Shown: positions 16,625 through 26,166 of the stretch, in pieces
Layout of the letters: every line of letters starts with the position of its first letter
Numbering within the stretch: the stretch's first letter is position 1
From: Pseudomonadales bacterium
GTDB lineage: Bacteria > Pseudomonadota > Gammaproteobacteria > Pseudomonadales > Ketobacteraceae
Direction: 5' to 3'
DNA length: 64,000 bases
NCBI GenBank assembly: GCA_002701845.1
Contig: NZXG01000031.1
Span: 29,559-93,558 of the forward strand
Translations under genes and position numbers: made by a program
The notes under the pieces: model-generated
What the model was told of the DNA's origin: nothing
The model's input: the letters and a program-made list of their open reading frames with translations, nothing else
Database searches by the model: none

Positions 16625-18274
16625 ATGACCAGTGCACAACCCATTCATCCGGTTCGGCTGCGGCCACCCTTCTTTCAGTCCGGGGAGCAGGCCGCCCTGC
16701 TGCGCTACCTGGACGCCGACTTTATTGCCCGCTTCCAGCAGGACGTACAACAACGCCGGTTTGAAGAGCCCCAGTTCGGCCAGTGGATCAGTGAGGACAC
16801 CCGCGCCAGCGACCGTCACCCGGTGCTGCGGCTACCCACCCACCGCGCCTTCCATGTGGTGTGCTGCGAGGTGATCTGCGAGCGCTTCGGCCGACCGCCA
16901 CTGGATCCGGCCCGCATCACCTCCGCCGGCTTCGTGATCCGGCGCCGGCGCGGCGGCGGCGAACAGGCCTGGGTGCTGGAGCAGGGGGAAGCCCTGGGCT
17001 GGCAGGCCGCCAGCGATGCCGGCCGGGACCCGGATCTGGACCGGCGCCTGTGCGCCAACGGCGTGCTGCATGCCCGTGCCAACCGGGCCACTTACAGTGG
17101 CGAGCAGACCCATCCCCTGCACGTGCTCACCAGTCACGATGAACAGGGCCAACGCCATACCCTGCTGTTCGGTTACGTGCCCCTGGGGGGCTTCTATTAC
17201 GAACGCCAGGAGGACACCCTGTTCGACCCGGATTCCCGCCAGCAGGTGGAGCAGTTCGCCGCCCGCAGTCTGCCCTGGCCCTTCGGCTACCGGGATGGCA
17301 GTCCGGCGTGGACCGCGGAACACAGCTGGCTCATTCAGCGGGGCGTACCCAGCAGCGGTTGCTTCGAATGGTTGCGCCTGCTGGTGCAACGCTACCATCT
17401 GGGGGAGGCCGGCCGCGACGACAACCAGGCCCTGGAGCAACTGGGGGAGGACATCTGGTTCTATCGGGACTGGCTGCTGCCTCATCATGTACAGTACGGC
17501 GGCTTTCATGAGCAGATGCGGGACCAGTTCAAACCCGCTCGCAGGTTCAGTCTGACTCAATACCTGCGGGATTGTTTCGCCCGGGGCGCGGACAATCCCC
17601 TGGTGCCCTGGATCAGCCGCCAGGAGGACGCCGCCGACCGCGCCGGGGGCCTGGAACGGCTGGCCAGCCTGGAGCCCCTGCCCCAGGCCGATGGCGACGG
17701 TGAGCTGAACCTTTCCCTGCGCCTTTCCGCCGCCGACGCCGAGGATCTGCGCCACCAGCTGGGGCAACGGTTCCGCCGCCAGACCCTGACCCAGGCCCGG
17801 GAAATTCCTCTGCCCAAGTTCACCCAGGGGGCTGGGGATCTGTATCAGATTCTGCCCTTCGTCCGGGCCAAAAATGATCAGGGCAAGGAACAGATTCACT
17901 GGGCCGACCGCGCCTGCCGCAGCCTGCAGTTCCGGGTGGCGGCCCCGTTTGATCCCGAGGCCAGCCGGCCGTCCCTGATCCCCATGCCCGGGCTCAAAGA
18001 TCTCAAGCGGGGGCTGGCCAAGGGCGCCAGCATTCTCACCCCGGGGGACACCTTCGATCTGATCAACGGCCTGAACCTGAAGAAAGGTGCCAGCGAGGAT
18101 GTGGTGGGCAGCGGGCCCAAATTCGGCATCCAGTGGATCTGCTCCTTCAGTCTGCCGGTGATCACTCTGGTGGCCATGATTCTGCTGATGATCATGATCT
18201 CGCTGCTGAACATTGTGTTCTTCTGGCTGCCCTGGGTGCGGATCTGTCTGCCGTTCCCGAAAATCGATAAGTAA
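16625..18274 (+). CDS. Baseplate-region protein with C-terminal hydrophobic membrane segment
   Basis: A 549-residue protein I cannot assign to a named family. It begins at ATG 16625, 20 bp after the spike gene and before gp25, so it is placed among baseplate genes. Most of it is soluble and Arg/Asp-rich. About residues 495-549 are strikingly hydrophobic: W-I-C-S-F-S-L-P-V followed by ITLVAMILLMIMISLLNIVF and a Trp/Pro/Leu tail ending in KIDK. This looks like one long or two short transmembrane helices. Free eCIS particles have no membrane part, so this may anchor the baseplate to the inner membrane. Confidence 0.7.
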   Translation: MTSAQPIHPVRLRPPFFQSGEQAALLRYLDADFIARFQQDVQQRRFEEPQFGQWISEDTRASDRHPVLRLPTHRAFHVVCCEVICERFGRPPLDPARITSAGFVIRRRRGGGEQAWVLEQGEALGWQAASDAGRDPDLDRRLCANGVLHARANRATYSGEQTHPLHVLTSHDEQGQRHTLLFGYVPLGGFYYERQEDTLFDPDSRQQVEQFAARSLPWPFGYRDGSPAWTAEHSWLIQRGVPSSGCFEWLRLLVQRYHLGEAGRDDNQALEQLGEDIWFYRDWLLPHHVQYGGFHEQMRDQFKPARRFSLTQYLRDCFARGADNPLVPWISRQEDAADRAGGLERLASLEPLPQADGDGELNLSLRLSAADAEDLRHQLGQRFRRQTLTQAREIPLPKFTQGAGDLYQILPFVRAKNDQGKEQIHWADRACRSLQFRVAAPFDPEASRPSLIPMPGLKDLKRGLAKGASILTPGDTFDLINGLNLKKGASEDVVGSGPKFGIQWICSFSLPVITLVAMILLMIMISLLNIVFFWLPWVRICLPFPKIDK

Positions 18275-18320
18275 CTGAATAAGTGACCATGGACACACCA
18301 ATGCATTCGGAGCGCCTGTC

Positions 18321-18707
18321 ATGAGCACCCCCATCCCCAATATTCAGAGCTGGCCCCTGGGCGCCATTGACCCCGACGGCAGCCTGCCCTGGTCCGGGTT
18401 GGATCAGAGCGTGCGCGAGGTGATGCTGAACATTCTGCTGACCCGGCCCGGAGAACGGCTGCAGCGACCGGACTTTGGCGCCGGACTGCTGAATTTCGTG
18501 CATCAGCCCAACAATGAAACCACCCGCAACCTGATTGCCGGCGTGGTACGCAAATCCCTGGCCCTGTGGGAGACCCGGGTGGTGGTGGATCAGGTGGACG
18601 TGCAACCCACCGCCCATCAGGCGGAAGTGCATATCCATATCCGCTATCACCTGCGTCACCATCCGGCCCCCCAGGAACTGGGTCTGACCCTGAACCTGGG
18701 CCAGTAA
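18321..18707 (+). CDS. Baseplate wedge protein gp25/GpW-like
   Basis: A 128-residue wedge protein of the GPW/gp25 family. Family features are the early basic/acid switch around SVREVMLNILLTRPGERLQR, then the P-D-F-G-A-G-L motif (residues ~53-59), and a C-terminal strand pair. In contractile systems it joins wedge proteins to the sheath base. It is followed by the gpJ gene 16 bp later with an AAGGAGGAAG ribosome site. Confidence 0.95.
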   Translation: MSTPIPNIQSWPLGAIDPDGSLPWSGLDQSVREVMLNILLTRPGERLQRPDFGAGLLNFVHQPNNETTRNLIAGVVRKSLALWETRVVVDQVDVQPTAHQAEVHIHIRYHLRHHPAPQELGLTLNLGQ

Positions 18708-18722
18708 GGAGGAAGCCAACCC

Positions 18723-20903
18723 ATGCCATTACCGGTTCCCAATCTGGACGATCGCCGCTTCGATGACCTGGTGGAGGAAGCCAGGGTCCGGCTGGCAGCC
18801 CATCTGCCGGAGTTGACCCGGATTGCCCCCGGCGATCCGGTGCACAGCCTGATCGATCTGTTTGCCTGGTACACCGAAACCATCCTCTATCGCGCCAACC
18901 TGATTCCCGAGCGCCAGCGCCGGGTGTTCCTTAATCTGCTGCAGATTCCGGTGCGCCCGGCCAGGCCGGCCCGGGGGGTGGTGTGCGTGGACGCCGGCCC
19001 CACCAGCGTCAGTCTGCCGCCCCTGCTGAAGGAGGGCAGTCAGTTTCGGGGTGGCAAACAGGCCCTCACCGGCCTGGGGGAGTTGCAGCCCACCTGTCTC
19101 AGTCTGCAGGTACTCAGCAAGCGGATTCTCACCATCGACGATCTGGAGGCCCTCAATCTCACGTTGCAGGATCTGCACGAACAGTACGGACTGCGCCGGG
19201 GCCAGACCCCGCAACCGTTCCAGCCAAGGCGCTTTGAAATCGGGCGGGAGGTACTGAACCTGGAACGCAGCCTGGATCAGAGCCTGTACCTGGCCTGCAT
19301 CGCCCCCAAACAACTGGACAGCCATCTGGATCTGCTGCGGGAAAACCTGGCGGGCATCCGTCTGAATATCGCCCTTGCTCCGGCGGACGAGTTGGAGGCG
19401 GAGCGGGTATCCGATTTGGAGTCCCGCACCCTGCTGTGGGAACTGGTGGCCGCCGGCCCCGACGGCGAGCCCCGCTTTCTGCCCCTGGAGGTGATGGCGG
19501 ACACTTCCCTGGGCGGGCGCCAGACCGGGGTGGTGCGCCTGCGGCTGCCAAAGAACGCCAGCCTGTTCGCGGATTTCGCCTACGCCGATCCCATGTTCGA
19601 CGGCAGCAAACAATATCCGCCCGCCTTAGAGGACGCCGTGGAGGCCTCCCGGGTGGCCCTGTGGATTCGCCTGCGCTGCCCCGATGAGCCGGGGCTGGCC
19701 CTGGGCTATCTGGGGCTGAACGGGGTTGAGGTGGTGGCCCAGGGTCTGCGCCGGGATACGGTGGTGGGGCTGGGCACCGGGCTGCCGGATCAGGTGGTGG
19801 CGCTGCCGGATCAGCAGATTGATGGCGCCACCCTGCAACTGCAGGTGGAAGAGGAAGGCGCCTGGGTGGACTGGCAGGGCGTGGATTTTCTGGCGGGCCA
19901 GGGGCCCTCGGCCCGGGTGTACCGGCTCAACGCCGACGCCGGCTATGTGTATTTCGGGGACGGCCTGGAGCAGGGCCGGCGGCCGCCCCGGGGGGCGCGC
20001 ATTCGCATCGCCGAATACCGCTACGGCGGCGGCATCGCCGGCAATCTGCCCGCCGGCGACATCAAGGAAATCGTCGACGCCAGCCCCCGCTTCAAGCTGC
20101 GCCACGAATGGCCGTTGCAGGGGGGCCGCGACGGGGAAACCGTGGCCCAGGCGGAACAGCGGATTCCCCAGTTCCTTACCCATCGCAACCGGGCAGTCAC
20201 CGCCACCGATTTCCAGGTGCTGTGCCGTAACAATCCGCTGAATCCGGTGGCCCGGGCCGAGGTGATGCCGGGCTTTCTGCCGGGGGCCACCCTGGCGGCG
20301 GCGCAGGAGGAGATTCCCGGGGTGGTGAGCGTCTTTGTACTGCCGCCGGCGGAGGTGGGTATCGGCAACTGGCCCAAACCCACCCGGGGGCTGTTGAAGG
20401 ACGTGTTTCAGTACCTGTTGCAGCGGATTCAGGTGGGGACCGAACTCTATGTATTAAGCCCGCAGTTCCTGCCCCTGGCGGTGAGTGTTGTGGTGCAGGT
20501 GCGGGACCCGCAGACCGAACAGGAAACCCTGAACGCCGTGCGCGCGGTGATCACCGAGTATCTGTGGCCGCTTACGGGTGGCGGCGCGGACGGCACTGGC
20601 TGGCCCCTGGCCCAGCCGGTGCAGGCTAACGAACTGCTGACCCAGGCGGCCCGGGTGGCGGGAGTGCGGGCGGTGAACGGGGTGGCGTTGTTCCGTCACA
20701 GCGACGCCGGCTGGCAGCGCTTGCCGGAAGCCGAAGCCTTCTCCCTGGCGGCCTATCAGCTGCCGGAACTGATGGGCGTGCGGGTGGCGGTGGGTGGCCC
20801 CGAGGACACCCCGCAGCTGCCTCAGGGTATCGGCCCCCTGCAGGGGGCTGCCACGGACAGCGGCGACGGCATTCCGGTGCCGGTGATTCCGGAGGTGTGC
20901 TGA
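18723..20903 (+). CDS. Baseplate wedge protein gpJ/gp6-like (Afp11)
   Basis: A 726-residue baseplate J-like protein. The N terminus has LTRIAPGDPVHSLIDLFAWY and RVFLNLLQIPVRPARPARGV, typical of this family. The middle has YVYFGDGLEQGRRPPRGARI and EYRYGGGIAGNLPAG, and VTATDFQVLCRNN marks the conserved core. The C-terminal region LSPQFLPLAVSVVVQVRDPQ and ITEYLWPLTGG also fits. The protein dimerises to form the inner baseplate wedge. Confidence 0.95.
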   Translation: MPLPVPNLDDRRFDDLVEEARVRLAAHLPELTRIAPGDPVHSLIDLFAWYTETILYRANLIPERQRRVFLNLLQIPVRPARPARGVVCVDAGPTSVSLPPLLKEGSQFRGGKQALTGLGELQPTCLSLQVLSKRILTIDDLEALNLTLQDLHEQYGLRRGQTPQPFQPRRFEIGREVLNLERSLDQSLYLACIAPKQLDSHLDLLRENLAGIRLNIALAPADELEAERVSDLESRTLLWELVAAGPDGEPRFLPLEVMADTSLGGRQTGVVRLRLPKNASLFADFAYADPMFDGSKQYPPALEDAVEASRVALWIRLRCPDEPGLALGYLGLNGVEVVAQGLRRDTVVGLGTGLPDQVVALPDQQIDGATLQLQVEEEGAWVDWQGVDFLAGQGPSARVYRLNADAGYVYFGDGLEQGRRPPRGARIRIAEYRYGGGIAGNLPAGDIKEIVDASPRFKLRHEWPLQGGRDGETVAQAEQRIPQFLTHRNRAVTATDFQVLCRNNPLNPVARAEVMPGFLPGATLAAAQEEIPGVVSVFVLPPAEVGIGNWPKPTRGLLKDVFQYLLQRIQVGTELYVLSPQFLPLAVSVVVQVRDPQTEQETLNAVRAVITEYLWPLTGGGADGTGWPLAQPVQANELLTQAARVAGVRAVNGVALFRHSDAGWQRLPEAEAFSLAAYQLPELMGVRVAVGGPEDTPQLPQGIGPLQGAATDSGDGIPVPVIPEVC

Positions 20904-20904
20904 G

Positions 20905-21027
20905 GTGAGCGGGGCTGGAGTGAAAGGTGCCGGAGTGAACGGTACAGAGGTTAATGGTACAGCGATGAACGGGATGGTGATCAAAAGCAATAGCGTGCCG
21001 CAGCGGAGCCCGGCGTCATGGATGTGA
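20905..21027 (+). CDS. Possible short leader ORF with repeated Gly-Val-Asn units
   Basis: A 40-codon frame starts at GTG 20905, right after the gpJ stop with GGAGGTG upstream, and ends inside the next gene (TGA at 21025). The peptide is repetitive (G-A-G-V-K-G-A-G-V-N-G-T-E-V-N-G-T). The repeat at DNA level is an imperfect GGTGCCGGAGTGAAC-like unit. It may be a translated coupling leader for the 21018 gene or merely a degenerate repeat; I favour the latter slightly. Confidence 0.3.
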   Translation: MSGAGVKGAGVNGTEVNGTAMNGMVIKSNSVPQRSPASWM

Positions 21028-23393
21028 ACCACACCGGCTACTTTCTGCTGCGCACTGAGCAGGAGTTCGAGGAAGGTTCCAGCCGGCTGCAGTGGCAGCC
21101 CCGGCGCCAGGCCCTGACCCTGGCCCAGAATCAGCCCCTGCGCCTGCCCGCCAGCGACCCGGCGGCGGCGCTGACGGCCTGGGGCAACACCACCCCCATG
21201 GCGGTGGATGCCTATTACCAGGTGGCCCGGCTCAATCCCGGCGGCGACCGCATTGAATACAACAGCGGCCATGGCTGGCGGGTACTGCAGGATGGCGAAC
21301 TCAGCCCGCTGCAGGCACCGGCGGGCCGGTTCACGGACCTGGCACTGAATGCCGGGGGCTGCCTGGCCGCCCCCTACACCAATGCCAGCGGCGACCCCGG
21401 CGACAGTCACGGTCTGGTGCTGTTCCATCTGGGTCGGCGCTGGCGCAGTGACTGCGAACTGCCGTTGGCGCCACGGCGGGCCTGGGTGGACACCCACAAC
21501 CGGGTCTGGTGCGTGAGCGCGGATCAGTTGCTGTTGTGCGACGGTGCGCCGCTGCCCCTGCCCTATGTGCCCCAGGAGGACCGGTTCGAACCGGAAACCC
21601 TCAATCCCCGGGCCCTGGCCCTGAGCTGGCAGCAGGCATTACCGGTAGGCTGGGAGGCCCTGGCCATCACCGGCGATGACCAACAGCTGTATCTGCTGTT
21701 ACACGACCACAACGGCCGGCAGCGGATCGCCAGCCGCCCCCTCAGTAAGCAGGCGGATCTTCCCCTGCGGCTGTATGAGCTGGAACCGGAGATTCCCTTC
21801 GTTATTGATCTGCAATGGGCCGCCCCCGGACGGCTGGCGGCACTGGCGCCCACCGAGGCCGGTGATACTGACTTCCGCCAGCGGGACTGTCCGGTGTTGA
21901 GCCTTCACCCCGGTACCGATTCGGAGTTGGAAAACGATGCTGAGGCGGGTACTGCCCGCCTGGTACGGGAGCGCTATCCCATGCTGTCCCTGGCGGTGCC
22001 CCGCTTCGCCAGTTGCGCCGATGGCCAGCTGCGCTATCAGGCGGAGCGGGACCCGGACTATCCGGAATTCGACCCCCGGCCCCGGGAGCTGCACGCCCTG
22101 CGTCAGCCCCAGTACTATCCGGAAGCCAGTGCGCTGCTGCAGGAGGTGCTGGATTCCGGCGCCCCCGACACCATCTGGCACCGGCTGTATCTGGATGCCT
22201 GCATCCCCCCGGGGTGCCGTATCACCCTCTCCGCCCGGGTCTTCGACACCCCGGAGCAACGGGGCAGCGCTGAGCTGATTCCCCAGCCGGCACCGGTGTG
22301 GAACCCCCTGCCATCGGAGCTGGCCTACCAGCAGCCCCTGGCGGGCCACGAACCGGGCCAGCGGGGGCTGTTCGAACTGCTGCTGCAGCGTCCCGGCGGC
22401 GCCAACCGCCGGCTCAGCGGCCGCTACCTGCAACTGCAGGTGCATTTCACCGGTAGCGGCCGCGCCACCCCGGCCCTGCACGCCATTCGGGTCTACCAGC
22501 CCCGGTTTTCCTATCAGGAAGCCTACCTGCCGGAGCTGTACCGCCAGGAAACTCCCTTCGACCCCGCCGCCACCAGCGCTCCGGCCAATGGCGCCGATGT
22601 CCGGGAACGGCTGCTGGCCTGCCTGGAAGGCATGCTCACCCCCATCGAAGGCCGCATCGCCGCCAGCGATCAGTTACTGCATCCGGAGGCCGCCCCCGCC
22701 GCCAATCTGGCCTGGCTGGCCCAATCCCTGGGGGAAACCCTGCCGGCCCACTGGCCCCAGGCCCGGCAACGGCGCTGGCTCAAACACGCCACCCTGATCC
22801 AGCAGTACAAGGGCACCCTGGGTGCCCTGAATCTGGCCCTGGATATCGCCACCGACGGCGGGGTACAGCGGGGCGAAGTGGTGGTGGTGGAGAATTTCCG
22901 CCTGCGCCGCACCCTGGCCACCATCCTGGGGCTGGACCTGGACGATCGCCAGCACCCCCTGACCCTGGGCACCGGCATGAGCGGCAACAGCATCGTCGGC
23001 GACAGCCTGATTCTGTCAGAAATGAACGCCCGGGAATTTCTGGCCCTGTTCGCCCCGGAGTTACGCAACGCCGACGAGGCGGCGGCGGTGGCGGAATTTT
23101 TCGACCGCTATGCCCACCGCCTGAGCGTGATGCTCCATGGCCAGGCCCGGCAGCAGCGGGGCGAGGTGGAGGCCCAGTTGCGGCAGCAGGCGCCGGCCCA
23201 TCTGCGCTGGCGGCTGATTGAAACCGAACGACCTTTCATTCTCGGCACCTCGCCCCTGCTGAGTGTGGACACTTATCTGGAGCACCGCCCCGAACCGGAG
23301 CCGGTGATCCTGAACCAGACCCTGATCGGACAGGAAGGCCTGGTGCGCAACCCGGTGGCGTTCTCGCCCCGGGACATTAATGCCGGCGCCTGA
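21018..23393 (+). CDS. Tail protein with gpI-like C terminus (Afp12-like) and beta-rich N terminus
   Basis: A 791-residue protein. The C-terminal ~290 residues match phage tail protein I-type wedge proteins: YLPELYRQETPFDP, RLLACLEGMLTPIEGRIA, WLAQSLGETLPAHWP, KHATLIQQYKGTLGALNLAL and TYLEHRPEPEPVILNQTL. The N-terminal ~450 residues are beta-rich with repeated WRVLQDGELSPLQAP-like and LSLAVPRFA-like blades, suggesting a propeller that precedes the wedge domain, as in other eCIS gpI proteins. It likely forms the outer baseplate. Confidence 0.85.
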   Translation: MDVNHTGYFLLRTEQEFEEGSSRLQWQPRRQALTLAQNQPLRLPASDPAAALTAWGNTTPMAVDAYYQVARLNPGGDRIEYNSGHGWRVLQDGELSPLQAPAGRFTDLALNAGGCLAAPYTNASGDPGDSHGLVLFHLGRRWRSDCELPLAPRRAWVDTHNRVWCVSADQLLLCDGAPLPLPYVPQEDRFEPETLNPRALALSWQQALPVGWEALAITGDDQQLYLLLHDHNGRQRIASRPLSKQADLPLRLYELEPEIPFVIDLQWAAPGRLAALAPTEAGDTDFRQRDCPVLSLHPGTDSELENDAEAGTARLVRERYPMLSLAVPRFASCADGQLRYQAERDPDYPEFDPRPRELHALRQPQYYPEASALLQEVLDSGAPDTIWHRLYLDACIPPGCRITLSARVFDTPEQRGSAELIPQPAPVWNPLPSELAYQQPLAGHEPGQRGLFELLLQRPGGANRRLSGRYLQLQVHFTGSGRATPALHAIRVYQPRFSYQEAYLPELYRQETPFDPAATSAPANGADVRERLLACLEGMLTPIEGRIAASDQLLHPEAAPAANLAWLAQSLGETLPAHWPQARQRRWLKHATLIQQYKGTLGALNLALDIATDGGVQRGEVVVVENFRLRRTLATILGLDLDDRQHPLTLGTGMSGNSIVGDSLILSEMNAREFLALFAPELRNADEAAAVAEFFDRYAHRLSVMLHGQARQQRGEVEAQLRQQAPAHLRWRLIETERPFILGTSPLLSVDTYLEHRPEPEPVILNQTLIGQEGLVRNPVAFSPRDINAGA

Positions 23394-23403
23394 GCAACGT
23401 AAA

Positions 23404-23463
23404 TGACAGCCCTGAGCGGCACGTAACAGCCCTGAGCGGCAGATAACAGCCCTGAGCGGCTCA
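23404..23463. repeat. Three 20-bp tandem repeats before the 23485 gene
   Basis: Three units of 20 bp follow each other, each containing ACAGCCCTGAGCGGC plus a variable four to five bases (ACG-T, AGA-T, TCA-T), then a partial fourth (TAACAGCAACGAGG) that runs into the ribosome site of the next gene. The repeat lies wholly between two genes. Confidence 0.9.
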
Positions 23464-23484
23464 TAACAGCAACGAGGAGGCCCC

Positions 23485-24387
23485 ATGAGTGATCTGGATG
23501 ACCTGCCCACCCTGGAGCAGGACAACCAACTGGCAGAACCCCTGCGCCGGGTAAGCTACGAAGCCGGCATGATGCTGGGGCTGGAAGCCACCCGGGACGA
23601 GCAGGCCTATCACCGCCGCCGCCTCACCCGGCACCAGTACTGGCTGCACGGCTATGGCACCCTGGCGGGGCTGCGGGTCAGCCTGCAGCCGGACAGCCAC
23701 GGCAATGATGTGGATGAAATTCTGGTGCGAGTCCACGTCAGCCCCGGCATTGCCATCGACGGCCTGGGTCGGGAGGTAATGGTGCACGAGACCTACTGCA
23801 TCGATCTGCGGCAATGGCTGGACGCCCAAAGCGAGGCAGAGCTGATGGAGGGCTTCGATGGCAGCAATCAGCATCTATGGCTGAAAGTGACGGTGCGGCA
23901 ACAGGACTGCCCCCTGGCCCGGCAACCGGTGCTGAGCCGCAAGCTGAATCTGAGTACCGATCCGGTGCAGCCCAGCCGCACCGCCGACAGTCTGGCCCTT
24001 GAGTTGATCCCGGAGCTGCCTCCCAGCGGCCCCGAACAACGCTATGATCCCTGGGGCAGCCACACCCCGGTGGCCGACGCCCTGCCGCCGCTCAGTGATC
24101 TGGAACAGCAGACCCTGGACGAACTGGAGCTGAGCAACCCCCAGGCCCACGCCCAGCTCAGCCTGCACACCCGGCTGCTGCATGCCCTGGATGCCAGCGG
24201 GCTGGACACGGTGAACCTGGCGGACGAACTGGAAGACGGGGCCCGGCTGCTGCTGGCCCGCATCCGCATCGACGCCAGCGATATCGACAATATTGTGGTG
24301 AACCCGCAGCGGATTCAGGTGAACAACCTGGTGCGCCCGTTCCTCACCACCGCCAGCCAGCTGGCCTGGCTTAACCGCCAAACCTGA
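23485..24387 (+). CDS. Injection-system paralogue A with shared N-terminal domain
   Basis: A 300-residue protein. Its N-terminal ~100 residues contain a pattern shared with the next two genes: Y-x-x-G-M-M-L, then an Arg-rich helix (QAYHRRRLTRHQYW), G-x-L-x-G-L-x-V and V-S-P-G-I-A-I-D-G-L-G-R-E. The rest is a Leu/Asp-rich region ending in VQVNN-like strands. I do not know the family name. It follows the gpI-type gene and has an AACGAGGAGG ribosome site. A role in the outer baseplate, collar or fibre network is inferred. Confidence 0.7.
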   Translation: MSDLDDLPTLEQDNQLAEPLRRVSYEAGMMLGLEATRDEQAYHRRRLTRHQYWLHGYGTLAGLRVSLQPDSHGNDVDEILVRVHVSPGIAIDGLGREVMVHETYCIDLRQWLDAQSEAELMEGFDGSNQHLWLKVTVRQQDCPLARQPVLSRKLNLSTDPVQPSRTADSLALELIPELPPSGPEQRYDPWGSHTPVADALPPLSDLEQQTLDELELSNPQAHAQLSLHTRLLHALDASGLDTVNLADELEDGARLLLARIRIDASDIDNIVVNPQRIQVNNLVRPFLTTASQLAWLNRQT

Positions 24388-24417
24388 TCACCGCCCGCCA
24401 CGGGACAAGGAGACATC

Positions 24418-26145
24418 ATGAGCGAGATACTGTTTCAACCCCTGGGGAACCCCGTCGCCGCCGGTGAAAGCCTGGAGCATATTGCCGATATCGATCCCCG
24501 CATGACCCGCACGCATTACTTTGATGGCCGCCTGCTCACCGCCGAGGATCTGGAGCGGGATCAGATCTACCTGGATCAGCGCCTGCGGGAAATCGGCAAG
24601 ACCCTGGGCCAGGGGGTGATCGACGGCCTGGAGCTCAGTTTCGACTCCTTTTCCGGGCTGCTGACCCTGCAACCGGGCTACGCCATGAGTGCCCTGGGCC
24701 GGGTACTGCACCTGACCGGTCCACTGATGGTGAGCCTGGGGGACCGGGCCCTGATCTCGCAACTGAACCAGAGCCGCTACCGGCGCTTCAACCGGGCCCT
24801 GTACGCGGTGGTGCTGCGTTACGTGGAGGTGGCCACGGATCTGGCGGAAGTGTTCCCCACGGATCTGGCCAACAAGCGGGGGGCCGACTACGCCCTGGTG
24901 ACCGAGGCGGTGCAATTGGGCCTGGTGCCGTTGCCCTTGCCGCTGCCGCAACAACATCCCCTGCACGTGCGCGCCCGGCTGATGGAGGAACTGCTGGACA
25001 AGGATCTGGCCGCGGGCCTGATTCCTGATGACAGTGTGGCCCTGGGGGTCCTGGCGATTCAGAACGACACTCCCCAATGGCTGGACAGCCAGCTGCTGCG
25101 CCAGCCGGCGCGGCGGGAGCACAGCCCTCACCGCCCGCAACAGGATCTGGCCCGCCAGTATCAGTCCCTGCTGGGGGATATTCTGGCCCACCGCCAGGCC
25201 GGCAGCCTCAACAACCGCTTTGCCGCCAACGACTATTTCAGCCTGCTGCCGCCGGCCGGTGGCCTGCCCAAAGCGGCGGTGGACCCGGTGAACGGACGAC
25301 AGAATTACTTTCCTGAGCATTTCCCGGTGCACATCGCCCCGGTGCGGCTGGCGGACGTGGAGCTGATTCAGGCGGAATCCATGGCCCTGCCCAATATCGA
25401 TCTGGGCAGCGGCGAGACGGTGGACATTGTGGTGCTGGCACCCCTGTCCAACCAGGACTATGGCCACTACGCCCGCCAGTTGGAGCGCGATTTCGACCCT
25501 GCCAGCCGGCGCCTGCCGCAACTGGATCTGCTGCGGCTGAAACTCTATCCGGTGCAGCCGGTACACAACCTGGATACGGACGCCGCCGTCTGGCAGGCCA
25601 TCTGGGATCGCATCGACGCCGACCAGGTGCTCTATGTGCGGCGGCCCCTGCGGGCGGCGGAGACCGCGGTCAGCGGCATCGTACTGGCTCTGGGCAGTGA
25701 GATGCCCACCCCACCGCCGCCCACGGACACGGAAACCCCCACCGAAAACCCCGGCGATCCCGGCGGCCTGATTGAAGACGAGGAGTCCGTGTTTCTGCGT
25801 TTTATCAACCTGGACAGCCTGGGCAAATTGCGCCCGGCCCCGGACAGTGACGGGGACACCGCCCTCAATCAGCTACGCCAGGAGTTTCCGGACGATGCCC
25901 GCCTGGTGCAGCAGGTAAACCGGTTTTTGCTGCGGGTGGAGCCCCACTACGACGCCGTGGTCTGGCCCACGCTGCTGCTGCTGGCCAGACAGGAGGCCCT
26001 GGAGCCGGTGCTGGAGCGACTGCTGGCCAATACCGAACGTCACCCTTCCGCCAGCGGCAAAATGGTGCTGGAGGCAGCCGCTGAACTGGGGCTGGACAGC
26101 CCCCTGCTGGCCCGCTGGGAGGCACTGGTGGGTGAAATCAATTAA
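24418..26145 (+). CDS. Injection-system paralogue B with shared N-terminal domain
   Basis: A 575-residue protein whose residues ~33-105 repeat the pattern of the gene before: HYFDGRLLTAEDLERDQIYL, DQRLREI, GVIDGLELSF, LQPGYAMSALGRVLHL. The middle is mostly helical and basic/acidic. A Pro/Thr-rich hinge (about 420-445, with PPPPTDTETPTENPGDPGG) precedes a helical C-terminal domain. An ACAAGGAG site precedes the ATG. No catalytic motif was seen; probably structural. Confidence 0.7.
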   Translation: MSEILFQPLGNPVAAGESLEHIADIDPRMTRTHYFDGRLLTAEDLERDQIYLDQRLREIGKTLGQGVIDGLELSFDSFSGLLTLQPGYAMSALGRVLHLTGPLMVSLGDRALISQLNQSRYRRFNRALYAVVLRYVEVATDLAEVFPTDLANKRGADYALVTEAVQLGLVPLPLPLPQQHPLHVRARLMEELLDKDLAAGLIPDDSVALGVLAIQNDTPQWLDSQLLRQPARREHSPHRPQQDLARQYQSLLGDILAHRQAGSLNNRFAANDYFSLLPPAGGLPKAAVDPVNGRQNYFPEHFPVHIAPVRLADVELIQAESMALPNIDLGSGETVDIVVLAPLSNQDYGHYARQLERDFDPASRRLPQLDLLRLKLYPVQPVHNLDTDAAVWQAIWDRIDADQVLYVRRPLRAAETAVSGIVLALGSEMPTPPPPTDTETPTENPGDPGGLIEDEESVFLRFINLDSLGKLRPAPDSDGDTALNQLRQEFPDDARLVQQVNRFLLRVEPHYDAVVWPTLLLLARQEALEPVLERLLANTERHPSASGKMVLEAAAELGLDSPLLARWEALVGEIN

Positions 26146-26166
26146 CGCCGGGCCCGGGAGGCCGTT

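Noticed and set aside
23404..23463. Repeat cluster considered as a short CRISPR array
   Set aside because: Units are 20 bp with only 4-5 variable bases, so there are no spacers, and no cas gene is near.
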